From Labilithrix sp. (GTDB lineage Bacteria; Myxococcota_A; Polyangia; Polyangiales; Polyangiaceae), in the NCBI GenBank assembly GCA_019637155.1, contig JAHBWE010000014.1:124001-188000 (forward strand): DNA of 64,000 nucleotides, given 5' to 3'. Position numbers and translations under genes: made by a program. Below, one piece after another: positions 56,803 to 64,000 of this stretch; within the stretch, counting starts at the first letter, position 1; each line of letters opens with the position of its first letter. The notes beneath the pieces were generated by a model. It saw only the letters and a program-made list of their open reading frames with translations, was not told the DNA's origin and did not search any database.

Positions 56803-57648
56803 TTATTGTTGGGCAAGGCCGCGACGCCGGAGCTCGGCCGCGACCGTGAAGTCTTCGTTCGGTTCGCCCGGCGCGCTCGTCGCGCGGGTGACCTCACCGA
56901 GGCACTCGGTGAGAAACTGCGTTTGGCGCGTGATCGTCACGACGCCGGACGACGGCGACACCGTGACCTTGAGCTTCACGCGCAAGACTTGTTGGAGCGT
57001 GAGCTCGGGGAGGCGCAGCTCGCCGGAGCCGTCGACCTTCACCTCGTAGGTGTCGCGGCCGGCGTAGGGCAGGCCCTGGAAGGTGCCGTTCTGGACGTCG
57101 GCCGACGTCGTGTACGTGAGGCCGGGCGTGAGCGGGAAGCGATAGAGCTCGATCGGCGTCGTGTACTTGAGGATGGTGCGGTTCGGGCCGTCCGCCTTCG
57201 ACACGATGCCGTGGAGCGAGAACGCCTGCTCCGAGTGCGTGTAGACGCCCTCGTTGGTCCCGCCCGCGTCGATGTTCGTCACGAACGCGTCGACGAGGCC
57301 CGCGAACTCGCCGGCGTACCACTTCCCTTCGAGGGTGCTCGCGGTGAGGAGGGCGACGGTGTCGTCGGGGAAGTCCTGGTCGAACGTCCAGAAGCGCTTG
57401 CCGTCGCGCTCGACGCCGACCGTGTCGACGGTGCGCTGCGTCCCCGGCGACGACACGAGCGTCTGCGCGGTCGCGCCGATGACGGGGCGGAGCTCGCTCG
57501 CGTCGATGCGCCCGTCGAGGTTGGGCACGCACGGGAGCGGCGGCGGCGTGGCCCCGACGTAGTTCCCTTTCGGAGAGGGCGGCGTCTCGTTGTCGCCGCA
57601 CGCGAGCGCGAGGACGGTGAGAGCGAGCGGGAAGAGGAGACGGCGCAT
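56803..57648 (-). CDS. Lipoprotein of the PHA operon, paralogue 1
   Basis: 281 residues. Signal with lipobox (LTVLALAC). Mature domain beta-rich, with 'LDGRIDASELRPVIG' (EF-hand-like) near the start and an end 'TECLGEVTRATSAPGEPNEDFTVAAELRR' almost the same as in the gene at 60251-61273. The two are clear paralogues from a duplication. Function is unknown; an envelope role linked to the neighbouring beta-barrel protein is possible. Confidence 0.78.
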   Translation of the reverse strand: MRRLLFPLALTVLALACGDNETPPSPKGNYVGATPPPLPCVPNLDGRIDASELRPVIGATAQTLVSSPGTQRTVDTVGVERDGKRFWTFDQDFPDDTVALLTASTLEGKWYAGEFAGLVDAFVTNIDAGGTNEGVYTHSEQAFSLHGIVSKADGPNRTILKYTTPIELYRFPLTPGLTYTTSADVQNGTFQGLPYAGRDTYEVKVDGSGELRLPELTLQQVLRVKLKVTVSPSSGVVTITRQTQFLTECLGEVTRATSAPGEPNEDFTVAAELRRRGLAQQ

Positions 57649-57656
57649 CGGATGAC

Positions 57657-59240
57657 TCAGAAGAGGTAGTTGAGGCGCAAGCGGATGAGCTGCGCGGGCT
57701 TGGCGGAGAGGTTCGCGACCGTGTTGTCGAAGCCTGCGAGCGGGAAGAGGACGCCGTAGTCGAGGGCGGCGAGGAACTGGTGCGTCTCGAAGACGAGCGA
57801 CGGATCGATCTCGACGCCGAGCGGGGCCTTGCCGGAGGGCGTGGAGTTCTTCTCGATCGCGGTCGACGCGACCCCGGCGACGTGGGCGGTGAGCTGGGTC
57901 GAGCGCGCGCGCGCGATCTGGACCCGCGCGTGCGGCCGCGCGTAGGCCGCGTCCGTGATCGCGCCGAGGATCTCGCGGAAGAGGATGCGGTCGACGCGGT
58001 AGTCGGGGTGGAAGCGGAAGTTGTCGACGCGGTTGTCGCGCGGCGGATTTCCCTGCGCGCCGTCGAGATCGCCCGCGACCGGCGCGGGGTTGCCTGCGCG
58101 CTGCACGACGCCGAAGCCGGGGGTGGGGTCGCCGCTCGCGTAGCCGGCGTCGAAGCCGAAGGAGAACGGGCCGGTGCCGAAGTCGCTCTGCAGCGCGGCG
58201 CCGACCTGCTTGCTCTTCGCGGGGCGGTTGAAGAGCGTGCCGGGGAAGAGCGACGGCTGATCGACGGTGGCGGTGAGGAACGCGGCCTCCGCCTCGACGC
58301 GCCCGAACGGCAGCGTGAGGCGCGCCCAGCCGTCGAAGGCGGTCGCGGTGTAGCCGCGCGACATGATGCCGGAGCCGCCGTTGAGGAGCGGGTCGACGTT
58401 CGTGGCCGTCGGCAGGTAGGCCGACGGCACGTCGTTCTCTTGCCAGCGATGCGTGACGTAGGCGCCGTAGTCGAGCGTCGACTTCGCCGCCTTCGCCCGC
58501 CGCTCGCGCGCCTCGTCGGTGTGGTAGCGCATCCACACGAACGTCGCGGTGCGCACGTTCGTCGTCGGCTCGAGCGCGATCGTGCGGTTCTGCGCGGGGC
58601 GAGCGCCGAGCGGCAGGGTCGCGCTGAAGTCGTAGGCGAAGCCCCAGATGTGGCCCGCGAGCGGGGTGAGGAACGCGATGCGGTCGGCGGCGTCGGCGCT
58701 GTCGCAGTCGAGGCAGTCGCCGCCGTTCGCGACCATGCCGAGACCCCAGTGCGTGCCCATCCGGCCGGCGGTGATGAACCCGAACGGGAGGAGCAGCTCG
58801 CCCCACGCGCGGCGCACGCGGACGACGTCGGCGGGCGATCGCTGCGTCGTCGTCGCGGACGGGATGCCGTCCGGCAGCGAGCCGAGCGCGATGTTGTCCA
58901 GCATGTCGATGCGCGCCTTCACGCCGACCATCGATCCCGGCGCGTAGAGCGAGAGGTCGGTGCGGAACCGCATGTCCGCGTGCGTGAGCGTCTGCGCCTT
59001 GGGATCGGCCTGCGAGACGGGGAAGATGGGGAGGCCCGACGGCGTGAGGCCGCGATCGAGATCGAGGTTGTGCAGCGCCTCGGTGCGGAGGCGCATGTAG
59101 CCGGCGAGGTTCACCTCCGTCTTGTCGCGCGTCCGGTAGTCCTGGCCGATCTCCTGGTAGCCGGTCGCGCTTGCGTGCGGTGCAGCAAGCGTGCTCGCAA
59201 CGAATGCTGCGGCGCACCAAAAGGGCCTGCGGCGCGTCAC
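57657..59240 (-). CDS. TIGR04551-like outer-membrane beta-barrel protein
   Basis: 527 residues from GTG 59240 with a Sec signal (ASTLAAPHASA). The body has many amphipathic strands ('ADMRFRTDLSLYAPGSMVGVKARIDML', 'GFITAGRMGTHWGLGMVANGGDCLDCD') and ends in a Phe-terminal strand (LIRLRLNYLF), typical of outer-membrane barrels. It resembles the myxobacterial TIGR04551 family. It may carry products across the outer membrane. Two TGC-N3-GCA dyads fall in its signal-peptide codons. Start overlaps the hydrolase stop. Confidence 0.8.
   Translation of the reverse strand: MTRRRPFWCAAAFVASTLAAPHASATGYQEIGQDYRTRDKTEVNLAGYMRLRTEALHNLDLDRGLTPSGLPIFPVSQADPKAQTLTHADMRFRTDLSLYAPGSMVGVKARIDMLDNIALGSLPDGIPSATTTQRSPADVVRVRRAWGELLLPFGFITAGRMGTHWGLGMVANGGDCLDCDSADAADRIAFLTPLAGHIWGFAYDFSATLPLGARPAQNRTIALEPTTNVRTATFVWMRYHTDEARERRAKAAKSTLDYGAYVTHRWQENDVPSAYLPTATNVDPLLNGGSGIMSRGYTATAFDGWARLTLPFGRVEAEAAFLTATVDQPSLFPGTLFNRPAKSKQVGAALQSDFGTGPFSFGFDAGYASGDPTPGFGVVQRAGNPAPVAGDLDGAQGNPPRDNRVDNFRFHPDYRVDRILFREILGAITDAAYARPHARVQIARARSTQLTAHVAGVASTAIEKNSTPSGKAPLGVEIDPSLVFETHQFLAALDYGVLFPLAGFDNTVANLSAKPAQLIRLRLNYLF
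59176..59219. promoter_or_regulatory. Two TGC-N3-GCA dyads inside the OMP gene start
   Basis: TGCGGTGCAGCA (59176-59187) and TGCGGCGCACCA (59208-59219) match the dyad found upstream of phaR and the phasin. They lie in coding DNA for the signal peptide, so may be chance or an internal PhaR site in the operon. Confidence 0.3.
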
Positions 59241-60214
59241 TGGAAGACGTCCTTTCCGCCGAGCCAGGCAAGGAGGTCGCGGTTCGACGCGTCGCGCGCC
59301 TCGATCATCGGGAAGTGACCGCAGCGCGGGTACACGATCATGCGCGCGTTCTGCAGCTCGCGCGAGAGGCGCTCGCCGTACTTGAGCGGGGTGACGGTGT
59401 CCTCGCGACCCCACATGAGGAGCGTCGGCTGCTTGACGTCCTTGTACTTGCTCTCGACGTCGGCGTAGCGCTGTCCGCGCACCGCGGCGAGGGCGGCGGC
59501 GCGGGTGCCGGGGCGCGCGACGGCCTTCTCGACGTCCTCGACGAAGCGCTCGGTGACGAAGCGCTTGTCGTAGAACGCGAGCGACATGCGCTCGTCGACG
59601 CGCTCGTTGTACCAGAGTCCGAAGAGCGCCTCGCCGACGCCGGCGGCGCGCGACCAATGGAAGAAGGTCGGGAGCTGGTCCTCGTAGACCCACGCGTCGT
59701 AGAGCGCGACGCGCGTGAAGCGCTCCGGCGCCAGGAGGAGCGCCTGCAGCGCGACGGAGCTGCCCCACGAGTGCGCGACGAGCATCGCGGACTTCACGCC
59801 GCGCGCGTCCATGAGGCGGAGGACGAGCTTCGCCTGCGCCTCCGGCGAGTAGTCGCCCTCGGGACGATCGGTCCAGCCGAAGCCTTTCAGATCGAGCGCG
59901 ACGATCCGGTACTGCTTCGAGATGACGGGGATGACGGGCGCCCAGTTCTCGAGCGACGAGGCGAAGCCGTGGACCATGACCACGGTCGGCTTCTCCTTCG
60001 TCGCGGTCGCGACGGCCTCGTTGCCGTCGTCGGTCTCGATCGTCGTCTGGCTCCCGACCGACGAGGGATCGGTGTCGAGGTAGCGCACGCGCGCGCCTTC
60101 GACCTCGGCGAACGTCGCGTTCTTCGGCTCGCCCGGCAGCGCGCCCGGATGGAACGAGAGGCACCCGGCGAGGGCCGGCAAGCAAGCGAGGAGGAGACGG
60201 CGCGTGCGGTTCAT
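59237..60214 (-). CDS. Alpha/beta hydrolase lipoprotein
   Basis: 325 residues. Signal with lipobox (LPALAGC). Fold marks: oxyanion 'VVMVHGFASSLENW', nucleophile in 'VAHSWGSSV' (Ser), Asp in 'WGREDTVTP' and His in 'PRCGHFPMIE'. Being lipid-anchored outside the cytoplasm, it may cleave oligo-hydroxyalkanoates or other esters, but this rests on operon context only. Stop overlaps the OMP gene start by 4 bases. Confidence 0.85.
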   Translation of the reverse strand: MNRTRRLLLACLPALAGCLSFHPGALPGEPKNATFAEVEGARVRYLDTDPSSVGSQTTIETDDGNEAVATATKEKPTVVMVHGFASSLENWAPVIPVISKQYRIVALDLKGFGWTDRPEGDYSPEAQAKLVLRLMDARGVKSAMLVAHSWGSSVALQALLLAPERFTRVALYDAWVYEDQLPTFFHWSRAAGVGEALFGLWYNERVDERMSLAFYDKRFVTERFVEDVEKAVARPGTRAAALAAVRGQRYADVESKYKDVKQPTLLMWGREDTVTPLKYGERLSRELQNARMIVYPRCGHFPMIEARDASNRDLLAWLGGKDVFQ

Positions 60215-60250
60215 CGGCCTCGGTCCGGTCGGTCTCGTGCTCTCGTCGGG

Positions 60251-61273
60251 TCAGGGGGCGATGCGCCGGACTTCGGCGGCGTTGGTGAACTCGACGTTGG
60301 GCTCGTTCAGCTCGGAGGTGACGGCGGCGACGTTGCCGTAGCACTCGGTGACGAACGCGAACTGCCGCGTCTTCACCACCGTCTCGGTCGGCACGGCCGG
60401 CGGCACGGCGGGGAACGTGCGCGTGATCAGGATGCGGACGCGGAGCACGTCGAACGTCCCGAGGGGTGCGACGAGCTCGCCCTCGCCGTCGACCTCGTTC
60501 TCGTAGACGTCGGTGTACGCGTACGGTCCCGACGGCGACGTCGGCGCCGTGGGGTAGGGCGCCACGCCGGTCACGTTGATGACCGAGGACTCCCACTTCT
60601 TGCCTTTCTCGAGCGGGAACTTGAGGACCTCGACCGCCTTGTCGTTGATGAGCTCGGTGCGGTACGCGCCGTCGTAGGAGCTCACCGCGCCGAGGATGGT
60701 GAGGCTGCCGTCGTCGGACTTCGCGAACACGGCGAGGAGGTCGGGCGACTTGCCGATGGGGGTCGCGTACGAGCCGTTCGGAAACTTGGGTCCGTACCAC
60801 TTGTCGTCGAGGGGGAGCGTCTCGATGAGGACGTTCGCGTCGCCGTTCAGCTTGCCCGAGAGGTCCCAGCGCCGCTTCCCGCCGCCGATGTCGGTGCCCT
60901 CGGTCGACACGAGCGCCTTCGTCGCGAAGCGGAAGATGCCGTGGAGGCCGGCGCGCGTCGGCACCTCGTTCGCGGCGATGACGCCGTCGCGATTGGCGAC
61001 GCAGCCACGCGTGGTGAGACCGCCGCCGTCGTCGGAGGGGCGTTTGATGACCTCGTCGTCATCGTCGTCGTCGTCGTCGGCCGGCGGCGCGCCCGCGTCG
61101 AAGACGCCGCCGTCCTGCACCGGCACGCAGCGGCCGTCGGCGGAGCAGACGCCGGAGGCGCAGTCGGCGCCGACGCGGCAGGCCCGCGCTTCGGAGTCGG
61201 AGCACGCGACGACGACGGACGTGACGCCGATGGCGGCGACGGCGACGAGCGGGAAAGTGAAGGCACTTCGCAC
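60251..61273 (-). CDS. Lipoprotein of the PHA operon, paralogue 2
   Basis: 340 residues from GTG 61273, with a ribosome site GAGGT (ATG 61306 is possible). Lipobox in 'VTSVVVAC', a Cys-rich segment 'CRVGADCASGVCSADGRC', an Asp-run encoded by repeated GAC, and a core homologous to the protein at 56803-57648 ending 'TECYGNVAAVTSELNEPNVEFTNAAEVRR'. First gene of the seven-gene minus operon. Function unknown. Confidence 0.8.
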   Translation of the reverse strand: MRSAFTFPLVAVAAIGVTSVVVACSDSEARACRVGADCASGVCSADGRCVPVQDGGVFDAGAPPADDDDDDDDEVIKRPSDDGGGLTTRGCVANRDGVIAANEVPTRAGLHGIFRFATKALVSTEGTDIGGGKRRWDLSGKLNGDANVLIETLPLDDKWYGPKFPNGSYATPIGKSPDLLAVFAKSDDGSLTILGAVSSYDGAYRTELINDKAVEVLKFPLEKGKKWESSVINVTGVAPYPTAPTSPSGPYAYTDVYENEVDGEGELVAPLGTFDVLRVRILITRTFPAVPPAVPTETVVKTRQFAFVTECYGNVAAVTSELNEPNVEFTNAAEVRRIAP

Positions 61274-61395
61274 GGATACCTCGGAGCGAGAATTCGGCGC
61301 TCCCATGACACCGCGCCGCGTCGGCAGCAAGGCGACCGCAGCCGCGGAGACGCGGACGATCCCCTTCGCGGAGAAGGGCCGAGCCTCGAGCATGC

Positions 61396-61467
61396 TGCGT
61401 CGCACCATCGAGGCGCTTCGTAGGCCTCTGCCGCGCGTCCGTCAACTCGAAATGTTGCGGCGCACCA
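61396..61467. promoter_or_regulatory. Two PhaR-type operator candidates at the phaR divergent promoter
   Basis: TGCGTCGCACCA (61396-61407) and TGCGGCGCACCA (61456-61467) share the form TGC-N3-GCACCA, between the start codons of paralogue 2 lipoprotein (-) and phaR (+). PhaR homologues are reported to bind TGC/GCA dyads at their own and phasin promoters, so autoregulation is likely. Confidence 0.5.
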
Positions 61468-61497
61468 TGTTGAGACGTCCACTATGCTGCACCGGCG

Positions 61498-62769
61498 ATG
61501 CTGGTGGTGAAGAAGTACCCGAACCGAAGGCTCTACGACACGCGCAACAGCCGCTACATCACGCTCGAGGACCTCGAGCAGACGATCCGCGGCGGCGAGG
61601 ACATCGTGGTGCAAGACGCGGCGAGCGGACGCGAGCTCACGCAGGAGGTGCTCACCCAGATCATCCTCGAGCGCGGCAACGGCAAGATCTTGCCGTCGGC
61701 GCTGCTGATGCGCCTGATCCGCCTCGACGACGCGGCGCTCGGCGAGTTCCTCACGCGCTACGTGAGCTGGGCGCTCGACATGTACATGCAGATGAAGGAC
61801 CGCACGACGTCGTTCTTCCACAAGAACCCGCTCGTCAACGCCCCCTTCGCCGCCGCCGACGCGCTCGCACGCATGGCGCTCGACGCTTCCCCCTACGGCC
61901 GCGCCCAGCAAAAGAAATACGAGATCCCCGCGCCCCAACCCTTCCCCTTCCCACTCCCCGACGACGACGCCCTCGACGCCGTCGGCTACGGCACGATGCC
62001 CTTCGAGCCCCCACCCCACGTCACGCCGCGCGCCGCCCCACCGCCCGCCACGGCCTCAGACGCTTCGCCGCCGCATGTTGCGCCGCCGGGTGTTGCGCCG
62101 CCGGATGCTGCGCCGCCGGGTGTTGCGCTGCCGCATGTTGCGCCGCCGCATGGCGCGCCGCGTCGCGCCGCAAGGTCGCCCCATGCTGCGCCGCCACAAG
62201 AAGCGCCGTCCCACGTTGCCCCGGGCCATGCTGCGCCGCCACAAGGTTCGCCCCGTCATGCTGCGCCGGCACAAGGTCCGGCCCGACATGCTGCGCCGCC
62301 GCAAGACCCATCGTCTCCTGCTCCGCCGTCGAAAGGAGCGTCCCGTCGCGCCGAGGCGTCTCCTCCGGCCGGAGCGTCCCGTCGCGCCGCGGCGTCTCCT
62401 CCGGCCGGAGCGTCCCGTCGCGCCGAGGCGTCTCCTCCGGCCGGAGCGTCTCGTCGCGCCGAGGCGTCTCCTCCGGCCGGAGCGTCTCGTCGCGCCGCGG
62501 CGTCTCCTCCGGCCGGAGCGTCTCGTCGCGCCGCGGCGTCTCCTCCGGCCGGAGCGTCTCGTCGCGCCGCGGCATCGCCTCACGGTGCGGCGCCGCATGG
62601 TGCGCCGCCGCAAGCTTTGGCGGAGTCGGAGTCGGAGTCGGAGTCGAGCGTCGAGACTCAGGTGCAGCAGCTCCGCGAGCAGATCGAGGCGCTGAAGCAG
62701 GCGCTCGTCCCGCCCCCCTCGACAAAGCGTCCTCGCCGCCCAAAGCCCAAACCCGCGAAGAAGCGCTAA
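61498..62769 (+). CDS. phaR: PHA synthesis regulator PhaR with long repetitive tail
   Basis: 423 residues. The first ~125 are a full PhaR/PHB_acc DNA-binding and accessory domain ('VVKKYPNRRLYDTRNSRYITLEDL', 'LPSALLMRLIRLDDAALGEFLTRYVSWALDMYMQM'). Ordinary PhaR has under 200 residues; here ~260 extra residues are low-complexity Ala/Pro/Arg with 5- and 12-residue repeats, ending in a basic coiled-coil and KRPRRPKPKPAKKR. It should repress phasin and its own gene when no granules are present. The tail may bind DNA or granule surface. Confidence 0.93.
   Translation: MLVVKKYPNRRLYDTRNSRYITLEDLEQTIRGGEDIVVQDAASGRELTQEVLTQIILERGNGKILPSALLMRLIRLDDAALGEFLTRYVSWALDMYMQMKDRTTSFFHKNPLVNAPFAAADALARMALDASPYGRAQQKKYEIPAPQPFPFPLPDDDALDAVGYGTMPFEPPPHVTPRAAPPPATASDASPPHVAPPGVAPPDAAPPGVALPHVAPPHGAPRRAARSPHAAPPQEAPSHVAPGHAAPPQGSPRHAAPAQGPARHAAPPQDPSSPAPPSKGASRRAEASPPAGASRRAAASPPAGASRRAEASPPAGASRRAEASPPAGASRRAAASPPAGASRRAAASPPAGASRRAAASPHGAAPHGAPPQALAESESESESSVETQVQQLREQIEALKQALVPPPSTKRPRRPKPKPAKKR
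62074..62148 (+). repeat. Five tandem 15-bp repeats in phaR
   Basis: Five copies of a unit like CATGTTGCGCCGCCG code HVAPP, GVAPP, DAAPP, GVALP, HVAPP. Differences are mostly in the first codon. Confidence 0.88.
62335..62586 (+). repeat. 36-bp tandem repeats in phaR (six full, one partial)
   Basis: Unit length 36 bases, coding a 12-residue SRRA(E/A)ASPPAGA. Copies differ mainly at one Glu/Ala codon and one T/C. Each unit contains the 12-base palindrome CTCCGGCCGGAG. Confidence 0.95.
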
Positions 62770-62813
62770 CACGCGCTAGCACGCGCTAGCACGCGCTAGC
62801 ACGCGCTAGCACC
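62764..62813. repeat. Five tandem 10-bp repeats at the phaR stop
   Basis: Five copies of CGCTAGCACG, the first with one change that makes the TAA stop. Each contains the palindrome GCTAGC. Confidence 0.93.
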
Positions 62814-62900
62814 CAACGAATCGCCATCGAACGCGATCGTGGGCGCGGGATGCGGGGCCGGCGGGCTTGCGCGAGTCGGGAGATCGCATGCCGTCGATGT

Positions 62901-63043
62901 TGCGGTGCAGCGTGGGACGAGAAATGGCGCGGGAAAGTCGCGTGAAGGACGGCGCCCTGGTTCTGCTTGATGTTGCGATGCAACAAAATGGGTTGACGGA
63001 CACGCGGGCCCTCCTTAGGGTTGGGGCTCGATGGTGCGGCGCA
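62901..63043. promoter_or_regulatory. Three PhaR-type operator candidates upstream of the phasin
   Basis: TGCGGTGCA (62901-62909), TGCGATGCA (62974-62982, within the perfect dyad GTTGC-GAT-GCAAC) and TGCGGCGCA (63035-63043) precede the phasin start. They fit PhaR repression of the phasin gene. The rest of the 300-base spacer 62770-63069 holds only the 10-bp repeats and presumably the promoter. Confidence 0.5.
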
Positions 63044-63069
63044 ACATTGGGCGTCGCCGGGAGGATGCG

Positions 63070-63363
63070 ATGGAGCTCAAGGACCTGAATCCGTTCACGC
63101 AGATGGGGAAGATGATGGAGACCTGGACGAAGATGGCAGAGGACTCGGCGTCCCGCGCGTCGGCGTTCTGGGCCGAGATGGAGAAGGCGGACTCGCAGCG
63201 TGTCGAGCGCGCCTCGGCCGCGATCGACGAGGTCGCGAGGCTGCAGAAGGAGTCGCTCGCGTATGGCGCGCGCGTCGGCGCGGAGATGCGGAAGCTCTCG
63301 GTCGACGCGATGAAGCAGGTCACGTCGCTCGTGACGAAGTCGGCGCCGGCCGCGTCGGCCTGA
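63070..63363 (+). CDS. Phasin (PHA granule-associated protein)
   Basis: 97 residues, ATG 63070 preceded by GGGAGG. All-helical, amphipathic, with 'NPFTQMGKMMETWTKMAEDSASRASAFWAEMEKA' and Ala-rich helices, as in phasins that coat granules. It is placed between phaR and a second synthase-like gene, with PhaR-type dyads in front. No signal peptide, so cytoplasmic. Confidence 0.82.
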   Translation: MELKDLNPFTQMGKMMETWTKMAEDSASRASAFWAEMEKADSQRVERASAAIDEVARLQKESLAYGARVGAEMRKLSVDAMKQVTSLVTKSAPAASA

Positions 63364-63414
63364 GTTCGCGCTCGAGACGCTGGAACCGAACCAAAACCTG
63401 ATCGGAGCTGCGCC

Positions 63415-64000
63415 ATGTTCGAGATGCTCGAAGCGAAGATCGCACCGACGCCCAAGGACACGATCTACCGGGAGGGGAAGGGAAGCATCTACCGCTTCCG
63501 CGGCGGTAAGCCGGGGGCGGGGACGCACGTCCCCGTCCTCCTCGTTCCCTCGATGATCAACCGCTGGTACGTCCTCGATCTGCGCGAGGGCGCGAGCGTG
63601 GCGACGGCCGTGAGCGCCGGCGCGCCGTGGGACACGTTCCTCTTCGACTGGGGCATCCCGGAGGACGAGGATCGGTACCTCTCGTGGGACGACGTCGTCG
63701 CGAAGCTCGATCGTGTCGTGAGACGCGTCTTGCGTGTGACCGGCGCGCGGGCCGTCTCGATCGTCGGGTATTGCATGGGCGCGACGCTCAGCAGCATCTA
63801 CACCGCGCTGCATCCCGAGCGCGTCGCGGCGCTCGTGAACCTCGCGGGGCCGATCGACTTCAGCCACGCGGGGCGCCTCGGCACGATGGTCGACAAGCGC
63901 TGGTTCGATCCCGAAGCGATGACCGCGCCGGGGAACCTCGGCGCGGCGCAGATGCAGAGCGGCTTCACCGCGCTCGCGCCCACCGGCAGCATCTCGAAGT
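63415..64000 (+). CDS. Second PhaC-like synthase/hydrolase (3' end outside window)
   Basis: The frame stays open to the window end (195 residues seen). 'VLLVPSMINRWYVLDLREGASVA' and the nucleophile box GYCMGA (Cys120) match PhaC-type enzymes. The second Gly of the usual GxCxGG is Ala. It shares the layout of the 53594-54754 synthase but is clearly divergent, so it is a second synthase or related thioesterase. A ribosome site GGAG precedes ATG 63415. The Asp and His of the triad lie beyond the edge. Confidence 0.82.
   Translation, partial: MFEMLEAKIAPTPKDTIYREGKGSIYRFRGGKPGAGTHVPVLLVPSMINRWYVLDLREGASVATAVSAGAPWDTFLFDWGIPEDEDRYLSWDDVVAKLDRVVRRVLRVTGARAVSIVGYCMGATLSSIYTALHPERVAALVNLAGPIDFSHAGRLGTMVDKRWFDPEAMTAPGNLGAAQMQSGFTALAPTGSISK

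Overview
The window is about 70% GC, with tightly packed genes, many GTG starts, 4-base start/stop overlaps, lipoprotein signal peptides, Ser/Thr kinases, hybrid histidine kinases, AgmX-type, RCC1 and TIGR04551-like proteins. This points to a chromosome of a myxobacterium (Myxococcota, probably class Polyangia). That assignment is an inference from gene content and codon use; no rRNA or tRNA gene was found.

Layout. 1-9.3 kb: the end of a giant Ser/Thr kinase-ATPase-TPR protein, an eight-haem cytochrome lipoprotein, and a sigma-factor gene overlapping a zinc-finger/kinase/MORN gene. 9.4-16.5 kb: secreted and conserved hypotheticals, a Uma2-type nuclease, an M14 carboxypeptidase, a YkuD-like lipoprotein and an MHS-type transporter preceded by a minisatellite. 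16.5-31 kb: hybrid histidine kinase, CREST-type membrane protein, AgmX-type lipoprotein, DUF481 protein, mscL, an M1 peptidase / CDF transporter / unknown-protein operon, a small histidine kinase, and a kinase / PEGA-TPR / RCC1 operon. 31-39.4 kb: esterase, glutamine amidotransferase and EAL protein in an operon, an FHA-GGDEF cyclase, a glutathione-peroxidase-like lipoprotein, beta-carbonic anhydrase and an NtrC-type two-component pair.

39.4-45 kb is the most unusual region. A minus-strand operon encodes a Ro60-like TROVE-vWA protein, an unknown protein with an E2-like Gly-x-Cys-Leu motif, a JAMM (JAB) peptidase, a small ubiquitin-like protein ending Phe-Gly-Cys, an E1/ThiF-like enzyme and a possible Imm26-like protein. 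A Doc toxin pair lies upstream, and a 114-base potentially structured segment, a weak Y RNA candidate, lies between the toxin gene and the TROVE gene. It reads as an RNA-binding Ro protein coupled to a ubiquitin-like modification system, possibly for defence or RNA quality control.

45-53.6 kb: cyclophilin, AgmX-like protein, L,D-transpeptidase, beta-propeller-like protein, POT peptide transporter, FHA protein and a di-haem lipoprotein. 53.6-64 kb is a polyhydroxyalkanoate (PHA) island. A seven-gene minus-strand operon (two paralogous lipoproteins, an alpha/beta hydrolase, a beta-barrel protein, a small PhaE/phasin-like protein, an acyl-CoA ligase and a PhaC-like synthase) diverges from phaR, a phasin and a second PhaC-like gene cut by the window edge. 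TGC-N3-GCA dyads sit at the phaR and phasin promoters.

A separate signal is a family of hairpin elements (33.6, 35.7 and 50.9 kb) between convergent genes. The diverged copy keeps its stem by compensatory changes, and one copy is translated as the tail of the carbonic anhydrase.
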